Positions 35,462 through 47,034 of a DNA stretch of 64,000 nt are shown piece after piece (position 1 is the first letter of the stretch; the number at the start of each line of letters is the position of its first letter). This DNA is from Mytilus edulis (taxonomy: Eukaryota > Mollusca > Bivalvia > Mytilida > Mytilidae). The DNA lies in assembly GCF_963676685.1 (NCBI RefSeq), contig NC_092354.1, positions 23,158,193 to 23,222,192 on the forward strand. The letters are read 5' to 3'. The translations under genes and the position numbers were made by a program. A model generated the notes under the pieces. It had not been told where the DNA came from and ran no database searches. It was given only the letters and a program-made list of their open reading frames with translations.

Positions 35462-35632
35462 CGTTTGAATGGTTTTACACTAGTAATTTTGGGGCCCTTT
35501 ATAGCTTGTTGTTCGGTGTGAGCCAAGGCTCCGTGTTGAAGGCCGTACTTTAACCTATAATGGTTTAATTTTTAAATTGTTATTTGGATGGAGAGTTGTC
35601 TCATTGGCACTCACACCACATCTTCCTATATC
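35462..35632 (-). repeat. Copy of the GGTATGAGTGCCAATGAG repeat family
   Basis: Near-identical to 24960-25145, including TGTGAGCCAAGGCTCCGTG and GGAGAGTTGTCTCATTGGCA. Confidence 0.65.
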
Positions 35633-35639
35633 TACCCTA

Positions 35640-36280
35640 TGGTTCTCATGTATGTGCACATAAGACACAAATAAACAGAAAAAAAACTGGGTATATTATT
35701 GGAGCAGTTCATTCAAGAATGTATGTAATTAAGGTGTGTTGATGTGCAGGCTTTTTTAAAAACATTTTGATTAGGTAAGTGGGTATTGATTCCACTAGTA
35801 TGATTGACAACTGTCATTATCACTAAACAATCAGAGACAAGGTGGACCTTTACTTACAATGCCCCACCTCCTAAACTGCCAATCAAATTGACCACATTAT
35901 CTATCAACCTCAGTCTTACATAATTATACAGACCACTCCTATATGCATCTAATTCTTAATACACAAGTATTTGACCTCATAATTGAATACACAAATGTGT
36001 ATATTAGATGTTTGATATTTATAAGGATGATAGATTTATTTACTGCCAATTACTTTTGATCTACATTACATAAAGTGATTCTGTAAATTATATCTGAAAG
36101 ATAAATGATTAATGGATTAACACGTATTGATTATATTTCCATGCTGGTTTTGATAATTACACAGAGACTGCAAAGTATTATCCTGCTTTTTTTACCTCTT
36201 TGCTTCCATTTTCCAACACTTGGAATTTTGGGTCCTCAATGCGCTTCAACTTTGTATTTATTTGGCTTTTTTAACTATTT
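35640..36280. other. No supported gene
   Basis: AT-rich intergenic DNA, no exon seen. Confidence 0.4.
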
Positions 36281-36284
36281 TGAT

Positions 36285-36880
36285 CTGAGCATCACTGATG
36301 AGTCTTATGTAGACGATACGCGCGTCTGGCGTATAAATTTATAATCCTGGTATTTTTGATAACTAATTGGACCTCAATCTTAAACAAAAATCATCAATCA
36401 TTATGTCTATTTTAGTCATTTGAATTTTTATTAGAAGTAAATATATATTTTTGCAATCAAGAAAGAATCCACATTTCAATCAAACTAGAAAACACCCGCG
36501 AAATCGCGGGCATATACAACTTGTGAACTGTTGTAGGATGATTTTTTGTAAAAGATATTATGTATTGGGAATTACATATACGGTATATCCCTTTTCCAAA
36601 GTCCGATATCTGTTTCCTTTCTGTTAAATTCAATTAATATATTCTTGTTTCTGGTTTACGACCACAATTATTCTTCTCCTTTGCTACAATGCTTCTTGTG
36701 GTAAAAGTCAAATCAAATTAAAAATTTGCACCGTTTCAAACATGAAATAAATTTAACTGCTTATATATAGACCGTCCATTATTAGTCTAAAACAAATTAT
36801 ACGCGTCTGGCGTATAAATTTATAATCCTGGTACTTTTGATAACTAATTGGACCTCAATCTTAAACAAATTACTTACTGC
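36285..36880. repeat. Dispersed repeat with a direct duplication
   Basis: TACGCGCGTCTGGCGTATAA and TTGATAACTAATTGGACC occur at about 36317-36375 and again at about 36801-36855, about 485 bp apart. Between them lies the small perfect palindrome CCCGCGAAATCGCGGG (about 36496). The first copy extends left into CATCACTGATGAGTCTTATG, the inverse of the repeat at 2.8 kb. Confidence 0.55.
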
Positions 36881-37239
36881 ATATTCATCCTACTCTTCTT
36901 TACTTTATTTTATTCACATCCGAGCATTATACCCAAACACATTTAAATGAAATACGATTTTTTTCTCTCTCTATTCACGTTCGAGCATAAAACTCGAACA
37001 ATAAAAATTTGATATAACAAAATTAAAATATCCCAAACTAATCTTTTTTTCTCTTATATTTTAACCAATAAAAAATTTACACGTTCAACAACTTGAACAA
37101 TTGTTCGTGTCGTGTATGTTGGGCGATTGAACGTGTTGAACTGTGTGCATTTCAAATACAATTCGCTAATTGCTTCCTAGGGTTAACGTTCAATTTGCAA
37201 AATTGGTATTGTTTCACCTGTAATGGACGTTAGCTGCTA

Positions 37240-37645
37240 GCCATATATCTATATCTTAAATTCTTCTAAAACATTTACTGGTTTTGCTTTTTCAAGTTCT
37301 AAATGGAATAGATATTTTGCATTCGGATTTATCAAATGGTACCCTATATGTCCATCCTTCATCAATTGTTGCATTCATTCGATTATTGCACAAGGTTTCT
37401 TGTGCCATGTATACTGGAGATCCCCGAAATTTTTTTGAGTGCATGTTTGTGTGATGCTTCTGGTTTGTATAAGGGCTGAACGCGCCTCTCCAAAATCAGT
37501 TAATTTTGCACAAATTGGCTTTAAAGACCACCAATGTCCAACATCTGCATTAATGTCGTAATGGTTATTTGACACAAGGAAGTTGTCTGATTTTAAATCT
37601 GGATGAACAATACCTCTACTGTGGAGGTATTTTTTGCACCCTTCT
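37240..37645 (-). pseudogene. Protein kinase domain fragment
   Basis: The frame reads KKYLHSRGIVHPDLKSDNFL and then CAKLTDFGEARS, the catalytic-loop and DFG regions of a Ser/Thr or Tyr-kinase-like domain. The loop has HPD instead of HRD. No APE segment or N-lobe is present, and the upstream side runs directly into SINE-like sequence at 37645. A C-terminal continuation (HIGYHLINPNAKYLFHLELE) lies in another frame. It is a dead fragment. Confidence 0.65.
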
Positions 37646-37795
37646 TTTCCGGTGGCAGTCCAAATTTCCCCGCCCATCATCCCAGATGGCCTCTATTGTA
37701 GCAACCTACCTATTGTATATATTGTGAACTTGTTCTCGTTCTGAATATGCATAAAAATATTTGCCACTGTACGTTAAGCATCAATCAATCATTTT
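37645..37795 (+). mobile_element. 3' half of the SINE-like element
   Basis: CTTTTCCGGTGGCAGTCC through TTGCCACTGTACGTTAAGC and AATCAATCA matches the 3' half of the copy at 14999-15431. Confidence 0.6.
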
Positions 37796-37969
37796 GCAGT
37801 CACTATGTCAACTGCGAAAAAAATAAGGAACATGTTCAAAACCACTGAATTCTGAATCCCTATCAGATGCCGTCGGGATATCTTTTAGATTGTAAACTGT
37901 CTCATGCTCAACTGCAATTTTGTGAAAGTCGAAGCAAATAAAATCGTCATTTAAAATAATTATTCAACC

Positions 37970-38110
37970 TTCGTTTTCAACATTCAATATTTGTTTTCAG
38001 CATTCACAATTCGTTTTCAGCATTCACAATTTGTTTTCAACTTTCGTTTTCAACTTTCAAAATTCGTTTTCAACATTCAACAATCGTTGACAACATTTGA
38101 TTTTCAATTT
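37970..38110. repeat. ~21-bp degenerate tandem array
   Basis: TTCGTTTTCAACATTCA-type units recur about six times with small changes. Confidence 0.6.
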
Positions 38111-39035
38111 TCAATACTCATTTTTCACATAGGAATATCAATACATCTGTGAAAAAAAATCTCCATGGAAAGTCTACAATTTCTAAAAATTGAGTTGATA
38201 TAAGAACCCTACAAAAAAAAAAACAAGGTTCATTTCCAATTCCAAATATAATTTTTTGAAAATCAAGCACTGTCTAACACAAGTACATGAATACGTGTAC
38301 TTGCATAAGGTCGATTTCTATTAGAAATATCTCATATGTTATAGTAGGCGAACAAAAAAAATCACAGTATATGATTGAGTGAAATTATTTATCAGAACTC
38401 TAAGTATGTTGGAATGCACATGAAAAAGTAACTACGTGTCATATTTGCAACCGAATGTTATACCTAATAAGAAAAGAACATAAAACAGTGTGTCTCCGGT
38501 AATATGTTGGTATATATTAGGATCAATCACTACCATATATACGCTCTATTTATTATAACCACATCACAACAGAAACAATATAATAACATCCTAAACGAAG
38601 GATTTGGGGTAAAAACCATATCAATAGATGACAGACATAATGAGGGATATCATTCCATGACACAAAATCAGTACATTCACACAGGGACTTTCTTTACTAA
38701 CTAACTATGGACAATGTACACTTATTTATGGTTCATGTCAGTTATTTACAGAATCGTATTTATTTTATATTAATACAAACACTAGAGTCATCGTTTGCAA
38801 ATATTTGAATTTTCGCGCCGAGTGCCATTTCTGGTCATTGTCGCCATCTTGAAAAAATTATATGAAATTTCCAGAAAATAGCAAATTTTCAAATCGATTT
38901 AGAAGGGAGAAGATCAAAAATCACACTATAGAAACAAAATGAATGATGTGAGGGAATATCACTCTTGTCAGATTCCATGATTTCCACATTGTAGTATTTT
39001 ATTAACAAGTTTTACTATAAGTATAGGGTTATAGT
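38111..39035. other. No supported gene
   Basis: AT-rich with no convincing coding frame. A short GC-rich patch near 38810-38850 (CGCGCCGAGTGCC) resembles promoter DNA but no gene follows. Confidence 0.35.
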
Positions 39036-39430
39036 TAATTTAGGGGTTCGCCAAGGGGATAATCTCAGCCCTAACCTTTTTAAATTATTCATTAATGACC
39101 TCCCTGAAATATTTGATAAAACTTGTGACCCAGTTCAACTTGATTCAATTCAGTTGAACTGCTTATTATATGCTGATGATGTAGTTTTGCCGTCTGAAAC
39201 GGCAGAAGGCTTACAAAATAGTTTAGATAAGTTGTGTCTGTACTGTAATAAATGGGGATTAGAAATTAACCTTAAAAAACAAAAAGTTTGGTTTTCAACT
39301 GTACAGGAAAAATAAATCATTCATCTTTTAAATTAAATAATTGTCCTATTGACAAAGCTAGACATTATACATATTTAGGGATAAACTTCAGTGCCTCTGG
39401 AAGCTTTACAGAGGCTAAACATGATTTATA
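39036..39430 (+). pseudogene. LINE reverse transcriptase fragment
   Basis: The frame contains VRQGDNLSPNLFKLFINDLP and LLYADDVVLPSETAEGL, with the YADD catalytic box of reverse transcriptase. After a frame change it continues as LGINFSASGSFTEAKHDL. It stops exactly where the Polinton begins at 39431, so the LINE copy was the insertion target on this side. Confidence 0.8.
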
Positions 39431-39747
39431 AGTAGTGTAGTATCACTGAACACCCAAAGCCCCTTGAGTGTGGGTGCATAATTATAACCCCCCACCCCTT
39501 TTCAAATGGGGCCCTAAATATGAGGGGGTTATAAAATATTGGGGTCAAAGTTTTTTCTTTTTAAAAATAAGAGGGGGTTATAAATATTTTGAGGTGAAAG
39601 TGTAAGCACTTTATAAATGTTCACTTTTAAACACTCTAATAATAATACACTGATGCAATGCGAACCTTCACACTCTATTTTGAATAACTGTCACTCCTTA
39701 TAGATTTACACTTAAAAGCATTAGCTACATAAACAGATGTTTTAACA
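39431..39747 (+). repeat. Left Polinton terminal inverted repeat
   Basis: 317 bp, matching the right repeat with few indels (for example one extra AAT). It contains three TTATAACCCCC-type words (one direct, two inverted), candidate integrase or terminal-protein sites. Confidence 0.95.
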
Positions 39748-40060
39748 CCTGTGTGAACCCCCTCCTATATACGTTTTATCAGAAACAGGTGTCTAAGCAT
39801 ATGACAAACCCAATCCTTTAAAGGAACGCATTGTATTTTTTTCAAGAAACACAAGTTAAAACAGATGTCCTAAAACCCTAGCAAACCACTCCTAAATACA
39901 CTGTTAGAAACCAGTGTAAAAGCACACGTTTAAATCAAACAGGTGTCTTTAAACACCTAAGCAACCACTCCTTAAATATACTACAAGTGTTTAAACATCT
40001 GTGTAACCCACTCCTTTTAAATGATTCAACACCTGAAGTTGGCCCATCCTTATATACTAA
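39740..40060. repeat. Left subterminal degenerate repeats (ACAGGTGT / ACACCTGT)
   Basis: Four to five loose units of about 70 bp combine ACAGGTGT or AACACCTGTGTG with an AACCACTCCT(T)AAATAYAC-like tail. They occur only inside the left terminal repeat, not the right one. The core is an E-box-type word. Confidence 0.55.
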
Positions 40061-40294
40061 GAAGTATAAATAGTTGTGGGTTCTATTTAAGAAAACAAAT
40101 AAAATCGTGTAGCGACTAAACTATAATGTAAGTATGATTTTGTAATGTGTCTAATTGTTGTTTATGTTCGATATTTTCCAGTATGAGCAAATGACTTATT
40201 GAAATTAACGTAATGTAATCTTTGAGCAATACATTTCTAGTACTGAATGTGTTATTAAAAAAAACCAATACAAATACAAGTACAAATACTTTAT

Positions 40295-42348
40295 TCATAA
40301 TGTATGCGTAATAATGTTCTGCCTTCTTGGCTTTTCTTTCTCCAACTGGGTAATCATACCCTTTAAGATGTGAATAGTAGTAGAATGATTTTCCTCCATT
40401 TTCCCTATCACTTCTGTTAATTGTTTTATCTGGGAGGATTTTTCCCCCCAACACATTGGTCTTATACTATCTGAATGTCTATCCAGTTGTTCTCTGAAAA
40501 ACAAATATTATAAAAATAAAAAGAACAAAGCAGACATATGTAAAACAAACACTGATCCAGCAAAAACAGTTATATCATTGTCTATTGATTTAAGACAGAA
40601 AACGCATATTGAAGAAATAACACCTTTATAAAAAAAAATGCTTTTTATATATAATTGAGACTATGTATAAAGAGAGATAACTCGATATTTTTTTCCTATA
40701 AACAATGTAGTTGTGTGTATCTGTATCGTTGATGGTTACAATATCTTTTCCTTTTAATGCTTCTTTCTCTATTTTTCTCACTGTTACAATCTAACAACGT
40801 TCAAAGATAATCATTGATTATCAGCCAGAGAGTTTTGTTTTTTTTTGTTCAGCGCTTAATCTTAAAGTATCCTACCCCATTTTTTTTACTTTTAATAATG
40901 ATTAAGGTCATATCTCGTGTTACGGTTTCATATGTTTAATAAATATACTACGTTATGACATTAAATCTTGATTTTTGGTTTGTAAACAAATGGAAAAAAA
41001 AAACAATAAAAAAGCAACTTACCTTTTCATTTTCTGATCATTTTCTTTATCCTCTGTTATCAACCGTCGTTTTACCCCTTTTTTGCTGAATAAAAAAAAT
41101 CATATACAATATATACAAAATTGATTCATTGGTTGTTGGAAAAGATTTCATGTTCATTAGGTCAAAACTAAATTAACAATAAACACAATAGATAGGTTTT
41201 GTAATAAGGTGGTCCGCGGGAGATCAAGGTCGGAGAAATGTAGATTACCACGGGAAATCGGAGAGTATATTGCATAGGGACAGAAATTCAGCCTTGCAAC
41301 AGGTCACCTACGGATCCCCTGGAAGAGCTGTTGCAAGGTTTCTTAACGTGCAATAAGCGTGACACTTTCTTTACACCAGACATCATATTTATCGCCCCTA
41401 TTCTGACTGGACGTAACTGCAAATTTGTACATCATATACCGAAAATTTACATATCTAAAACTTACCTAGGGGATTTCTTTTTTTCTGGTGATAAAAGTGA
41501 ACTCTCTCTTGAAGATTCCACTTCATAGAATCTCTTTACACCACTACAAAATTAATCGTCAAGTTCTCAATATCAACGAATGGTTAATTTTTATGTTTAT
41601 TCTTGGAATGAAAATGAATTAAAAAAGTAGAATATAAATGTTAACAGCACATTCCCATTTTTGTGAAGATATAATGTTGTAGTTTCACATAACAGATAGA
41701 AAATGCATATATATATATACATCCAATATTTTTTATTTTCGCGAAAAAATATAGACTAAGCAAAAGTTTATACCTGCAGTTACTGACATTTTTATCCATT
41801 ACTCCGAAATAGCATGTGTTTAATTATATTGAAATGTCTCAGAGTTACAAAAAAAAATAATGTTATTGTCGATACATTCGTGTCCCAAATTCTTAATTTC
41901 CATTTAGTTAGGTACAATATTCCTACAAAAATACAAGAAGAGACAAGGAAACTTACGATATTGGTTCTTCTTTAAATACCGTGCCAAAATGAATGGGGCT
42001 ACTCTCCTCCCCTCTCTCATCTCCCCCACTCCATGGAAAGTCTTGTAAAAATAAATCAGTCTGCGAACTAAAAAAAGAGATAAATCATTAATGTTTTCTT
42101 GTACATAAACTAAAATGTGTTATAGGTAATTGAAAAGATATCAAACTTCCATTATTCAAATTGATTATGTAAAAGAACTTAAATTGAAAAAAAAACCATG
42201 AATGTTTATGAAATAAATCAAAAAAAGAATAAAATCGATGGTAACGATTTTAGAATGAACTTTGAATGTTTATAAATCAAATATGTACTCACTCGGTCCA
42301 GTTGTATACCGAATCCTCGTCTGGTAAAAAATTTACCATTTTTCTTTT
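40295..42348 (-). CDS. Five-exon Polinton accessory gene, coiled-coil-like C-terminus
   Basis: Minus strand. Exons: 42348-42293 (ATG at 42339), 42067-41957, 41543-41466, 41085-41023 and 40493-40295. Every donor is GTGAGT or GTAAGT, every acceptor is pyrimidine-rich plus AG, and all four introns are phase 2. The coding sum is 498 nt, a 165-residue product. The N-terminus is acidic (MVNFLPDEDSVYNW), the middle Ser/Lys-rich with basic patches (SPEKKKSP, KKGVKRRL), and the C-terminal exon amphipathic and possibly coiled-coil (KQLTEVIGKMEEN). An AATAAA overlaps the stop codon. A non-coding 5' exon may end at 42646 (GAAAG|GTATG). I recognise no family. The acidic-basic layout suggests a nuclear regulator, but that is a guess. 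Confidence 0.75.
41210..41415 (-). mobile_element. SINE-like fragment in the intron between exons 3 and 4
   Basis: AGGGACAGAAATTCAGCCTTGC, AACAGGTCACCTACGGATCC and TTGCAAGGTTTCTTAACGTG are the inverse of the middle part of the element at 14999-15431. It sits wholly within the intron of the five-exon gene. Confidence 0.6.
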
Positions 42349-42646
42349 CTATTGTAAAAAAGTATAAAACATCAGAACTTTCGTAAATTGACACATACGC
42401 ACACATATACATATACATTTGAAGTTCAGAAATTTATTAGAAATAATATTTATTCTAAATTAAGCAAGTCAAAGTTGTTTAACCACAAAAAATCTTTTTG
42501 TTTCACATATTCTTATAATTGATTGGAATCAAAACTATTTTGTCTAAAACTGTATCGAAATATTGATTTAAAAAAAAAGAAAAGAAAAAATTGAAACCCT
42601 TATTTTAAGACAAAAAAAAGTAAAGTTATCAATTAATGCACATACC

Positions 42647-43152
42647 TTTCTCGGAATCAAGTTTTAGGTTTGAAATTCTTACTTTTTTTCAGTTGTTTTT
42701 ATATCAAGTTAAGGCCAACCTTGTCCTTTATACAGTCTAATTAAATTCCTCTCGTTTTTTTTTCCCATCACGAAACATCAATCAAAATAGTGATTAACAG
42801 AGTTTCATGATTAACCTAAATTTTATTAATCTATCTAGCACATGTATTGTACTTTAGGAAATTCAATCCATTAACTTTTAACCAAAATTAGGGCGACCTA
42901 ATTTATATTGCGTAAATGGGTCATTCGCGGTCATTTTTTTGGGGGGAAAAAACAAGATAAAAAAAAATGTGTAAAAGTTAGATTCGAATAGTTTTTCCGT
43001 AAAAATATTCATTTATTCACTTTTTATTTTTAAAATCATATAATAATAAAAAATACTTATTAAATAAATAGTAAAAAATGCATGCATCGTGTATCCGTCC
43101 TCCCTCGTTATCGCATATTGACCGCGAAATACTTATTGACCGCGAAATCAAA
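42647..43152. promoter_or_regulatory. Divergent promoter region between two accessory genes
   Basis: About 500 bp of AT-rich DNA separates the 5' ends of the minus-strand five-exon gene and the plus-strand membrane-protein gene. Several TATA-like stretches occur (for example TTAAATAAATAG near 43062). A repeated word, TTGACCGCGAAAT, lies just upstream of the likely start at 43153. Confidence 0.35.
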
Positions 43153-45056
43153 ATGGCAGGACGTCACGTAATTTTGTCATTGGGACTATTATTGATGTAT
43201 ATTAATGCCACCTTCGTATTGTCAAAGGAAGAGAAATCATGTGTCCGTGGCTTTCGAGTCTGCAATAAAGTGTCCGAAACCATGCTGAGATGTGGAAGGG
43301 GTGCGAGATGCATCACAGTGTACGACCCCACCACCATTGTGATATGCCAGTCCCCATCAACAGTAGTACGGGTTGGGTCAGGGGCTGGCATAAGCATCAA
43401 TGGGTGCAAAGTTGAAGGTAAGATTTATTATGAATCTCTGTCTAAATATATATATTGTATCTTTTGATGTCTTTAATCATTCCCCCCCCTTTTTTTTCCC
43501 CTTTCTGTTTATTGCATATAGACACAAAAGTATATTTATTTCTCAAAGTATCTTCGAAACCACTGTTAAATTACAACTAAATACTTAAACGTATGCCCAG
43601 AAAATTATACAAAAATATTTATTTTAATTTATTGTCAAATTTACCAACAAAATTCGTTTTACGAACGAGTGTATCCAACTAATAAATTTCATTTGTCATA
43701 AAAACGATGATAGAAAATGTCCCAGTCGTAGGTAAACAATTAAAAGTTTTAACAACATCCAAGAAGTGATGACAGCTTATATCAACATCTAAATGAATTT
43801 TGAGATGACCCCTTTCCGATAAACTTCCGAAGTGTTTAGAGGAGTGGTAAGGGATTTTTATATTTAAATTTTAATTTTTTATTCCTGATTGCAACTATAC
43901 AAACAAGCTACATAAAAAAACACCTATGATTTGAATATGATACCAGCTAGATTCATAATAAAGAAGCTGTATTTATAAATTGAATATGATACAAGCCTTT
44001 ATATACATACAAATTGTTTTGAAACGGCTCCTTGATTTTATTAGAAACATCCGGTTCGTAAAAACAAGTGGAATGTAAAGTTAATTCTTACACTTTTCTT
44101 AAAACAGTTCTGGGAAAGAAGACAGGTGTGGAGAGAGAAGAGGAGATTATTATGAAGAACACAGAAGAAAGCGCAGAGACTGGGGAGGAAGCAAAAGAAA
44201 AGGCCACATTTGCCTTCAGGTGGTCTGTGGCAACCCCACCTCCATGTGAGGAGAAAGAGACCATCCTTGGTATGTTCATAATAAAGAAAGAATAAAAAAA
44301 TGTGAAAAGCAAGAACATATACATCCCCTCATCTACAACCATGTTATAAAAAAATATATATTTCCCTCTACAATTTTATAATCATGTAGGAAAATCCTTT
44401 GTTATATGTGAGACTTTATTATAAAAATTAAGAAAGATGTAGACTTTAGAGATGAGGGTTACTTGTGTTACTACAAATGCATTGGATGTTGAAGACAAGA
44501 CTACTTCAAGTTTTTACATGTTTACAGTGCCCTCCTGTTATTAAATGAATTAATGCACATCTGTAAAAGTCTCTGATCTAGAAGTAAGTCTTTTATCAGA
44601 GACATATATATGCCTCTAACTTTATATAGATATATCAAATGTATATGAAAATGTGGTATGAGTGCCAATGAGACAACTCTCCATCAAGTTACCATTTTTA
44701 TAAAAGTAAACTGTAATAGGTCAAGGTACAGCCTTCAACACGGAGCATTCGTAATCAAATATCAGAACAAAAAAAACTTATTACACATTAGAGAGTAAAA
44801 CGTTCATGAGAAAAAAGTTGAAAATCATACACAGTGTTTTTATTTTTAACACATAAAACTATCGAGTTACTCTTATCATAAATATTTTTTTCCAGATAAA
44901 CTCATCAGTGCAGTGGCTGGAATTACACTCACTGTGGTAACCATTCTGGTGATCAGAGTGGTCAAGAGGAGGCAAAAGGTGGCCAGGAGAAGGGTCTCAC
45001 TGAGAACACCCCACAGACCCATCATGAGGAGGTGGACCTCCACACCAAACTTGTGA
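43153..45056 (+). CDS. Three-exon gene for a Cys-rich type I membrane protein
   Basis: Exons 43153-43417, 44108-44269 and 44896-45056. Donors are GTAAGA and GTATGT, acceptors AACAG and TTCCAG, and both introns are phase 1. The coding sum is 588 nt, 195 residues. The start at 43153 is preferred over 43078 because it gives a textbook signal peptide (HVILSLGLLLMYINATFVLS). The ectodomain has six Cys in exon 1 and one in exon 2, with an acidic, Glu-rich juxtamembrane part. Exon 3 holds one membrane segment (LISAVAGITLTVVTILVI) and a strongly basic tail (VVKRRQKVARRR). AATAAA follows at 45152. By analogy with other Mavericks that carry membrane glycoproteins it could be a virion surface or host-interaction protein. 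No fusion peptide or heptad repeats are visible, and no family is recognised. Confidence 0.75.
44645..44755 (+). repeat. Copy of the GGTATGAGTGCCAATGAG repeat in an intron
   Basis: Lies in the second intron of the membrane-protein gene and reads TGTGGTATGAGTGCCAATGAG-like sequence through CAGCCTTCAACACGGAGC. Confidence 0.6.
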
Positions 45057-47034
45057 TTTTTTATGTTAAATGTAATGTAAATATATTTAGACTTAAAATT
45101 TAAATTATATCTGTGGTTTTTTTTAACAAACTCTTTTGTGAAATGCAATTAAATAAAGGATTTCTCATATTATTATACTAATGACTGGGTCATTGCATGC
45201 AATAGGTACTAATGACTGGGTCATTGCATGCAATACCTATAAAAAAAATTTAATCACAATCATGCCCCCCTTGTATAAAAGTAATAATTTTAAAAAGGGG
45301 GAGACTATCATTTTGGGATTACTTCCCTTGGTACAGTATCTATTAATATTTTCAAATATATTGGTATTCAAATTTTGATAAAATAAAACATAATAAAAAC
45401 ATTTTAAATATGTATAAATATAAGGGTTAAATGTATGTATATACACTTTTCTTTATATCTTTTTTATATCTTCAATCAAAATTGTTATTACAACCACAGA
45501 TATAATTTCAATATAGTGTAGAATAGTTTTTTGTATGTACATATTTGTGTGTGTGTGTGTGTGTGTGTGTGGTTTTAAGTTAAAACATTTGTTTAGGGTT
45601 ACATTTATAAAGATTAGATGTGGTATGATTGCTAATGAGGGAGCTATCCACCAAGTGAAAGGATCCGACATGTAACTATTGATCAACATATTGTACTGTC
45701 TTGAACACTGAGCAAATTACAATTTCAATGTATAGAACATCCTTTAATGTTTTTAATTTGATTATTATTAATTTCAAATATTTAAGTAGAAAACAACTGG
45801 ATTTTTTTTTATTATTTTACCAAATATTTTCACACGGGTTTAAATAATATTGATACAATTGAACCACTTTTTTACTGTTTTTTTTTAGAAAGTAAACATT
45901 GATATCCATTGAAAAAAAGTCCTTCAAATAAATTTTACAGAAAATAATATAAACAATTTTACTCTGTCATAATGTGACCTTGAATAAACATTTTATCTGT
46001 GTGTAATAATGTTGTTTTTATTTTGTGGTAAATGTTTATTTTATTTCATGATTAGAAGCTTTTTTTTTAATGTATGAATAAAACAGTATCTGGGTGTACC
46101 TATTTTTTTATGATTAGTTTAGTTAGTATTATATGATGTTATGCTTTGTTATGAATGATTCAGTACCAGGTGTACTTTTTGTGTTTTATAAATGTTATTG
46201 TAGTTGTATTTGTTGTATTATCACATGTTTTATTTAAATGGTTAAAGGAAAGTATTAATGTGTCAAACATGTGGGGAGGGAGAGATAACTTTGTTTTTCA
46301 CGGGGGGGGGGGGGGGGGGGGTGATTCTTTTAGTAATGTAAAAATCTGAATTTTTTTTTACTTATTCAATTTTGATTACTTATTTTTTTAACAATAAATA
46401 AATATAAAAAAGCATAACCCATGTTTTTTTTCTCTCTCGCTTATTTCTTATTAAAATATTCTAACATATTAATTTATCTTTACACGACTTAGTTATTTTC
46501 TTTATTTTTTTTTCTTAATTAGACAGTACTGATAAATTTTCATTTTGAGTCTTTGTAATGTATTTTTTGTATTTGTTATATGTAATAAACATATTTTTGA
46601 ATGTACAAATTGTGATTATTTCTTCTTTATTTGTAAATGAGCAATAGCTTTTTAAATTAGATTTTTCTTCTTTACCTGGTGGAAACAGCTGGTTTGTTTG
46701 CTGATTTGACGAAAAGAAAATATTGATAAGTGGGGGGGTAGGGCTAATGAAACAGTAGTTCTAAAGAATTGTTTACGAACATCTTATCATACAAGACAGA
46801 AGACTGGATCTGGGTATTGCAGTGAGACATTAAATACCAATGAAAAAAAATCTTACAGCTTTATCAAAACAATAACATGATTCCAACGTAAGCAACTCTC
46901 ACCAAAAAAAAACATATACACATACACACCCACACTAACAAAACATGCATTGCTTCATTCCTGAACCTTAAAATGAATGGTTATTGGTAAAAATCTGGAA
47001 GCCAGTACTGAGTTCCTTATCGTCATAATAACAG
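45057..47034. other. ~2-kb gene-poor stretch of the Polinton
   Basis: No supported gene. It contains a 31-bp tandem duplication with palindromic ATTGCATGCAAT (45178-45240), a (GT)n run (about 45546-45572), a degraded repeat copy (about 45605-45720), and a run of about 22 G (about 46300-46321). Possible site of lost genes. Confidence 0.5.

Noticed and set aside
40116-40454. 112-codon minus-strand ORF
   Set aside because: Overlaps exon 5 of the spliced gene in another frame; the spliced frame has consensus sites and a stop-overlapping AATAAA.
44068-44295. 75-codon plus-strand ORF as a separate gene
   Set aside because: Its core is exon 2 of the three-exon membrane-protein gene, bounded by an AG acceptor and GTATGT donor.
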